Below are positions 58,205-64,000 of a stretch of DNA of 64,000 nucleotides, in pieces. Position numbers and translations under genes: made by a program. The stretch is taken from positions 2,291,501 through 2,355,500 of the forward strand of contig JAWQEG010000411.1 of NCBI GenBank assembly GCA_033782935.1, written 5' to 3'. The notes under the pieces were generated by a model that saw only the letters and a list, made by a program, of their open reading frames with translations, did no database searches and was not told where the DNA came from. Every line of letters starts with the position of its first letter. The stretch's first letter is position 1. The stretch is from Petrolisthes cinctipes. Taxonomy: Eukaryota > Arthropoda > Malacostraca > Decapoda > Porcellanidae.

Positions 58205-58404
58205 TATCTCTCTCTCTCTCTCTCTTACTCTCTTTCCTACCTCTCCTTCGAAGGGGAGGTAGGAAGGGTTAATAATGTCTTTGTATGACCTGACCGCACC
58301 TGTGTTTGGAGAGATGCCAATAAGATAGGGAAAGTCAATTGTCTGAGGGGGATGCAGGTAGGTATAAAAATATATGGGAGAGTGTGTGTGTGTGTGTGTG
58401 TGTG
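58205..58404. repeat. Short (CT)n and (GT)n tracts
   Basis: CT run near 58205-58225 and GT run near 58381-58404, separated by sequence with no recognised feature. Confidence 0.85.
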
Positions 58405-60970
58405 TTTGACCCACCTGGGTGGTCAGGTCCCTTAATGGTTTTTTGGTGTGTATGTATGTGGAATCTGAATCTGTCTGTCAGGTCCCGAAAGGCGAGTCAC
58501 TGCACGTGTTTGTGTGTGTATAGAATGGTGTGTACACCGCTCGAACCATGCTACCTTCGCCTGGCCTCCAGGCGTTTTGCTTTATGCTTTATTTAATAGA
58601 AGGCCAGTTCACAATGTTGGTAGGGCTAGATAACTAAGATATTAACAATGAATACATGTATAGTAATAAAAAATAGACATTAAGACATTGGCACACCATA
58701 TGCTTAAAATTAACATTACCGGTAATACATGAATATAAATACATGAACATGAATACATTGTTACATAAAATTTCATCTTAATATTAATGTGTTTAGCTAG
58801 GTGCATGTTATTGTGTGTATATAATCTAACCTATGCTAAAAATTCACACATTAATGAGGGGGGAGCCGTGTTGCCATGTTGTGTCTGTGACATGACAGTC
58901 TTGTTCTTTTCAACACAAGATAATTCAGTATACTTCGATAGTTCTTTCTTATACAATACAAAAATAGTATTTTAGACTGTCTTATACAATACATAAATTT
59001 TATAGTACATGCCAGAAAGATAAGACATGGGATAATAAACATTGTTACCAATTTTTATTTTGATCACTATGTGGAGGAATCAAATGATATAATAAGGATG
59101 ATTGAATCCTATTCTCATTGAGTAACATAATAGTTTCATTTTGTCTGATACAACTGATAATGAATTAGGAGATGTTAAACAATTCAACTTTAAATGAAAT
59201 ATGTTGAAAAGGTGGAAGAGATTGTGCTATGTTTTCTAGCAAATTATGTTTACTAGGCAAGGTAACGATTCCCTTGGATCGTATTGCCTATGAGTCTGCT
59301 TCTTTATAGTTGCCTTGAACCAAACCATGTGTAGGGTGATTAGGGCAAATTAATGTTAATTGTGTTTTAGCAGGTAAGTATAGATAGTGGAAATTAAAAT
59401 TGATGATGAAAGAGTGTTTGATTAGTAATAGATATGAATGTACATGCATATAGTGTGTGATTAGTAGTACTTATGCTTCTAAGCAAGTGGAGATTTTGCA
59501 GCTTTTGGAGACTTAAATGCAACTTAAATGCAAAGAAATATGCAAGACAAACATATATGAAGATATGCAACATGGCACTTGAAGTGTTGTGTGTCACTGA
59601 TGACATCCTCACTAAGTATAATACTTATTGGATGAAAATGGAATATTAAATGATTACTTCCATTTTCATAGGGAATTGTAGAAGTGCGTAGCTTGTGAAT
59701 AACATTTTACCTTTATGGGAATAATAATGAGTATATGATTTTGTATTAAAATACTACGCATGACTGGTTAATAATATTTCATGAAAGAAATAAGGAAGAT
59801 GAGCTTTCATCATTGATTGTACCATTGCATCTCGTAGCTATTGGAGTGGTAATAATATTGTGAGTTGATCTTATCTTACCCGCAGTAAATATTCTCTTAA
59901 TAAGTGGTTGTCATTTCTCTCTAAGTTCCTCACCTGCTATCATTTTTCCGCAAACTCACAGAAATAAAATAGAAGCCTAAAAATATGATGTGATTATTTC
60001 ATATATGTAGTTCATTTCATTCGTTGCTCATATAAACTATCTAAATCGTATTTAATTTCTGTGCAATGATTTACACTCTAATACAGTATATACCTGTTAC
60101 TCTATCTTACCTTGATTTGCAAAGGCTTGTCCTGCAAACTTTTATGTATGGGATAATGCTTGTATACCACTATACCTCTAAGCATTACCAAATAGTGCTC
60201 ATGAAATTTCACTTAAAAATTATCTAAATCACGCTCTGGGCTGTGATGATGGCTCTAAGCCATTATATTTTTTTGTATAATAAGCTAGCAATATTACCTG
60301 AGTCGCTGAATCCATTCCTAGGGCGCCCAATAGTGCAAGGACACTATAGAATATAATGCACTTACATAGGTAAATTCAGTTGTGTGATACCTGTCAACCA
60401 AAACTAGTGTATCATTAAGTATTTTATCTGTAATCACTGCTCAATGGCAGAAATTTTGGTAATAATTCATATATCCAGTAAAGAGTAAGAAATAGGGATC
60501 ATATCGTTCATCACCAATATTTTATTTATTTTCCTTTTCTTTTCAACTGTTTGATAAAATTGTAAACGAGAGCTCTCGGATTGTAAGACGTCATCTTTAT
60601 CTGTGTTATGCACTTCGTCGTTATGCATGTAGCCGCCGCGAGTATGACATGAAAACCGTTATATAGGTTAATTTGGGCCACATTTGTAAGAAGAAATATT
60701 ATTTTTCATTGGAAACCGATCGGAGTTTTTGTTTGTAATTGTTTATTTTATTATCATCAATAGTAGGGATAATATTACGAGGAAGAGGACATTGTTGCTG
60801 TTGCAGAGATATGATTGGTTTTATTTTGGATGTTAGGATTTTTGCGCGCATTTTACCAATTTCTTTATTCTGTTTACATAAACAATATCATTCGCCTGGT
60901 AAAATTATTCATTATTATAAGGTTATGCCTACTAAAGACATGACTGTGTAAAGTTCGATCGGGTACCCAT
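58405..60970. other. AT-rich region without recognisable gene
   Basis: Only short frames without motifs. It could include the 3' region of the gypsy-type element to its right, but no LTR was found. Confidence 0.55.
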
Positions 60971-60973
60971 TAT

Positions 60974-61272
60974 GTTGGCGATTACGCATTTTTTTTTTTT
61001 TTTTCTAGCAAGCCTATAATTTGTTTTGTTCTGTCGGCGATCACGCATTTTTCTTGCAAGCCGATAAATTGCTTTGTTATGTCGGCGATCACGCATTTTC
61101 CTTGCAAGCCGATAAATTGCTTTGTTATGTCGGCGATCACGCATTTTCCTTGCAAGCCGATAAATTGCTTTGTTATGTCGGCGATCACGCATTTTCCTTG
61201 CAAGCCGATAAATTGCTTTGTTATGTCGGCGATCACGCATTTTCCTTGCAAGCCGATAAATTGCTTTGTTCA
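60974..61272. repeat. 48-bp minisatellite, about 6 copies
   Basis: Units of GCGATCACGCATTTTCCTTG plus CAAGCCGATAAATTGCTTTG and TTATGTCG. The leftmost unit is degenerate and carries a T16 run near 60991. The 48-bp period equals 16 codons, so the minus strand reads NKAIYRLARKMRDRRH repeatedly and other frames are open too. It sits just downstream (minus orientation) of integrase-like sequence. Confidence 0.95.
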
Positions 61273-61379
61273 TCATGATGAAATTGTGGAAATGCAACTC
61301 ACTGTTGTTCAGCATAGTTGTCCATGTTGTAGCATGGCTTCTTCGTGGCAATTGTTATATCATATGAAAGACGTATCCA

Positions 61380-61530
61380 TACGCCATATAGTATTTCATG
61401 TGGAGTTTTTCCTTTTATTTTCGTATTTTGTAGTGGTTATTGACCGTCATTTCGATGCAGTCTTCCCATGTGGAGGGATTTTCATTGTTTCTGTGCCACG
61501 AAGTACTTCTAGTAGTGTTACGGTTTTGCC
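61380..61530 (-). pseudogene. Integrase-like remnant of the second gypsy element
   Basis: A minus-strand frame reads NPSTWEDCIEMTVNNHYKIR and, after a stop, KLHMKYYMAYG. This resembles the late integrase core, where a W..C...V/A..N segment is followed by P.E.LYG. The catalytic residues are not visible. Confidence 0.55.
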
Positions 61531-62229
61531 GTTTTGTTAACCCATTAGATGCTGGGAAATATGGTAATACAAACGTTTGCTTAATATAGTAGAAATCAGA
61601 TACCTTTTATAATATCGGGACATGTATATGGTCATATGAATTTGGTTTTTAAATATATGTGCACTTACTTTTGCGGTTTTTTCCTTAGTGGTGCCGCCAC
61701 TATATCTAGAAAATGGTTAACCATAGGTAAAAACTTATCTGTGTCCTGATTCTAAATTGATAAGGAAAGTAGATCTATTTCTACTATGTCCCATGATTCG
61801 TCCAGGATTAGGGATTCCCGTCATGGAACAGAGGTCCAAATGTATGGCCTTGATTTGCATTGTATGTTTCGCACTGAGCGACATATGTGTTTCATCATCT
61901 ACCCTTAGTTTATGTTAATAGTATATTGTATAGAGAGTGGTTAGATACCTACCTCTATCAGGATGTCCTATTGCCTTATGATATAAGGGTAATTAATACT
62001 GAGGGAAATATTATTTGTTATATCACTATGTGATTGGTTTGTACGTCACGTTTCCTTAGTTTTCTGTAATTAATATCATCATGAAGGGAAAAGATATTTA
62101 AGTGACTGGGTAATTATGGTCCATTATTTTCATCCTCAGGGTTTTTAATGAATATCTTATTACATTCATCATAGAATCCGTTTGCTAATGTTTAGGAACC
62201 GTATTAATGTCAAAGTCCATGGGTGTCCT

Positions 62230-62780
62230 CGGAACTAAAAGGACAAGATAATTGTTTAAGGGATCTGCTACTTTATCTAATCGTCCTGGAAGGTATTTAA
62301 TATCAATATGTGGGAGAAATTCCTGAATTGTTAGATTTTATCTGGCTAATTTTCCCGTTAGGGGTTGAGGTTATAGTAAGCCAAGGATCGTTTGATAATT
62401 CGCGAAAACTTGTAAAGGATAGCCTAATACGATTTCTCTAAAAGTACGAAGTGCCCATAATATTGCTTAAATTTCCTGTTTTGTTACAGAGTAATGAGTT
62501 CCCTGTGCACTTAATATACTCTAAGCATTAGCACATACCTGATATCGACTCAAAGCTATCTCTTACATAAGTACAGCGCCTAAGCCTACTGAAGAAGCAT
62601 CTGTACACTTGATAAAAGTTAATGAATACTTGGGAACGCAAAATTGAAGCTTACATTAATTAACCTTTAATATTTCAAAGCTTAGCTATTTCTTCTGGCA
62701 TCCATACCAAATCTCGAGTTGATTATTTAGGGGTTTAGCTACTTGGGAAAAATGCTGTACAAAGATTCTATAATAAGAAC
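62230..62780 (-). pseudogene. RT connection and RNase H of the second gypsy element
   Basis: Minus-strand frames show FYRIFVQHFSQVAKPLNN near 62690-62780 and FIKCTDASSVGLGAVL near 62565-62612, which includes the TDAS catalytic Asp. They also show GTHYSVTKQEI and AILWALRTFREIVLGYPLQV near 62400-62500, YQTILGLL, and finally EFLPHIDIKYLPGRLDKVAD near 62265-62330. The last block is the usual end of gypsy RNase H, normally VADALSR. Several stops interrupt the frames. Confidence 0.85.
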
Positions 62781-63006
62781 CTAAACCCAAGAATTATTTT
62801 ACGTTAGTAGCATTCATTAGGAATAGTGAATACTTTCATTGCTCGTATTTTACCAGATTGTGTATGGAGCACCGTGGCGGTTAATGTATAACCTAAAATT
62901 ATAATTTCCTGGTTAATAAAATGACACCTAGGCAGTTAAAGTTTGAGGCCTACCTAATGTAATCTCTGGATAAGCTTCTTTATTGTTACTTATTATGAAT
63001 GTACTT

Positions 63007-63480
63007 CTATAGAAAAATAATCAAATCGTTGAGATTAGCGATGACTACGTTATTAATAACGCCAATACGGAAATTGACCATATGCTGAAATGTGGATGAA
63101 ACATTACATAACCCAAATGGTCTACGAATGTATTCATAATAACCATGGGAAGTATTAAATGTTGTAATGGGTTGACTTTTATCATCTAATGCTACTTGCC
63201 AGTTTCCACTGACCAAGTTTAAGGTGGAGAATATCATAGGCTTTGATTTACCAATGTTAGACAAAACATCTTAAAGGAGGGAGGGGATATTTATTTTTAA
63301 TTGTAGCATTATTTATATGTCCGTAATCAATTACTGGCGTAAATTCACCATTATTATTGAAACCAAAAACATTGGGTTGTTAAAAGGGGAGTTAGAATTC
63401 CTAATAATGCTTTCATCCATCATTTCATTAATAATTTTCTCTACAACTTTCTGCCTACTACGAGGTACGGTAGTCTATAT
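63007..63480 (-). pseudogene. Reverse transcriptase of the second gypsy element, NLND at the active site
   Basis: Minus-strand blocks in order are KVVEKIINEMMDESIIRNSN, SPFNNPMFLV, a frame change, NNNGEFTPVIDYGHINNATI, a small gap, IFSTLNLVSGNWQVALDDKS, ITTFNTSHGYYEYIRRPFGL, CNVSSTFQHMVNFRIG and VVIANLNDLIIFL. The YxDD box is NLND, and the first Asp of the IFSTLDLVSGYW block is Asn. Two of the three catalytic acidic positions are therefore changed, which fits an old inactive copy. Confidence 0.9.
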
Positions 63481-63572
63481 GCTCGAATAAATGGGTTGAG
63501 GAGATGTTAGTGTAATGGCATGCTTTATAATATTGGTTCATCCTAAGGAGTCACCAAGTAGGGCAATCGCAT

Positions 63573-63770
63573 TCAATATGTGGCTAGTATGGTGATAAGA
63601 TTATCACGATAAAGTGGAAATTCGCGTCCACTGACAAAAATTTCTAAGTTGTTCCCTTCTGTGACTATCACTTTATCCTTCGGTAAGAACCGATACAATA
63701 TTTCCTTGTGGTATTGGTCTAACTTCCATCTGTACAGATCACATAGATATGTTCCTTTCTTTACATGCAT
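63573..63770 (-). pseudogene. Open frame upstream of the second gypsy RT
   Basis: A 65-codon minus-strand frame (contains CDLYRWKLDQYHKEILYRFL and KDKVIVTEGNNLEIFVSG) lies where protease or pre-RT linker would be expected. I do not recognise a domain in it. Confidence 0.4.
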
Positions 63771-64000
63771 ATTGGTAGATGATTTATTAATATCAGTGAT
63801 ATTTTCACTGTTTACATTGGGTAAAGTAAATTAATCCCTGATTATATATTATTTTACTAGTTCTATTGAGAATAGAACGGTAGTATGTGGCTGTACACGA
63901 GATGGAAGCTTTACCTTCAATTAATGGACGAAATTTGGAGTTAATATAATATTATATGCAGCAATGGCCTTTATGATATGGGAGTCGTTTCCCTCATTTT

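Larger units (their letters stand above)
61270..63980 (-). mobile_element. Second Ty3/gypsy-type element, strongly degenerate, minus strand
   Basis: On the minus strand, RT, connection, RNase H and integrase-like segments occur in the canonical pol order from right to left. Frames are interrupted every 30-90 codons. The motifs differ from those of the 31-37 kb element, so this is another lineage. Neither LTR is identified, and the element may continue beyond the right end of the window. Confidence 0.8.

Noticed and set aside
60932..61351. 139-codon basic repeat protein on the minus strand as a stand-alone gene
   Set aside because: It is the 48-bp minisatellite; open in several frames on both strands. 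Retained only as a repeat and a question about the neighbouring pol.

Overview
The window is repeat-dominated nuclear DNA from an animal, most likely an arthropod and plausibly a decapod crustacean. The clues are a 24 kb satellite array, very frequent (GA)n, (GT)n and (AT)n tracts, Ty3/gypsy elements, RTE-like and Jockey/CR1-like non-LTR retrotransposons, a Helitron, and hAT and Tc1/mariner-type non-autonomous DNA elements. I found no intact host protein-coding gene, rRNA or tRNA. Nearly every long open frame is either tandem repeat or decayed transposon.

Layout. (1) 1-24107 is one head-to-tail satellite with a 176-bp period (about 137 copies). Each monomer is itself a diverged dimer of 87- and 88-bp halves. 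The array holds several nested higher-order periods (528, about 1055, 1584 and about 4570-4750 bp), a more diverged central block near 11.9-14.2 kb, and decayed monomers at its right edge. (2) 24.1-28.85 kb is unique-looking DNA with microsatellites, a plus-strand fragment of a gypsy C-terminal region and a possible minus-strand hydrolase-like remnant. (3) 28.85-37.54 kb is composite transposon block A: a minus-strand RTE-like remnant fused to a plus-strand non-LTR remnant, interrupted by a 6.1-kb minus-strand Ty3/gypsy element with LTRs, primer-binding site, polypurine tract, and degenerate gag and pol. (4) 37.6-47.3 kb carries a 534-bp Tc1/mariner-like MITE, minisatellites (36, 39, 66 and 35 bp), a 5'-truncated LINE, a 1.76-kb inverted-repeat element, a Helitron 3' half (helicase C-terminus, four hairpins, CTAG end) and two copies of a poly(A)-ended interspersed repeat. 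(5) 47.29-54.64 kb is composite block B, a paralogue of block A, carrying its own insertions: a 167-bp MITE and a 2.84-kb foldback element that contains a hAT MITE in each arm. (6) 54.6-60.96 kb is AT-rich with microsatellites and short duplications. (7) 60.97-64.0 kb is a second degenerate minus-strand gypsy-type element with a 48-bp tandem repeat near its 3' end.

How the parts relate: blocks A and B act as each other's empty site. Block A lacks the foldback and the 167-bp MITE found in B, and B lacks the LTR element found in A. The exact boundaries and target-site duplications of three insertions can therefore be read from this window alone. Coordinates of degenerate elements are approximate, and family names rest on motifs read by eye.
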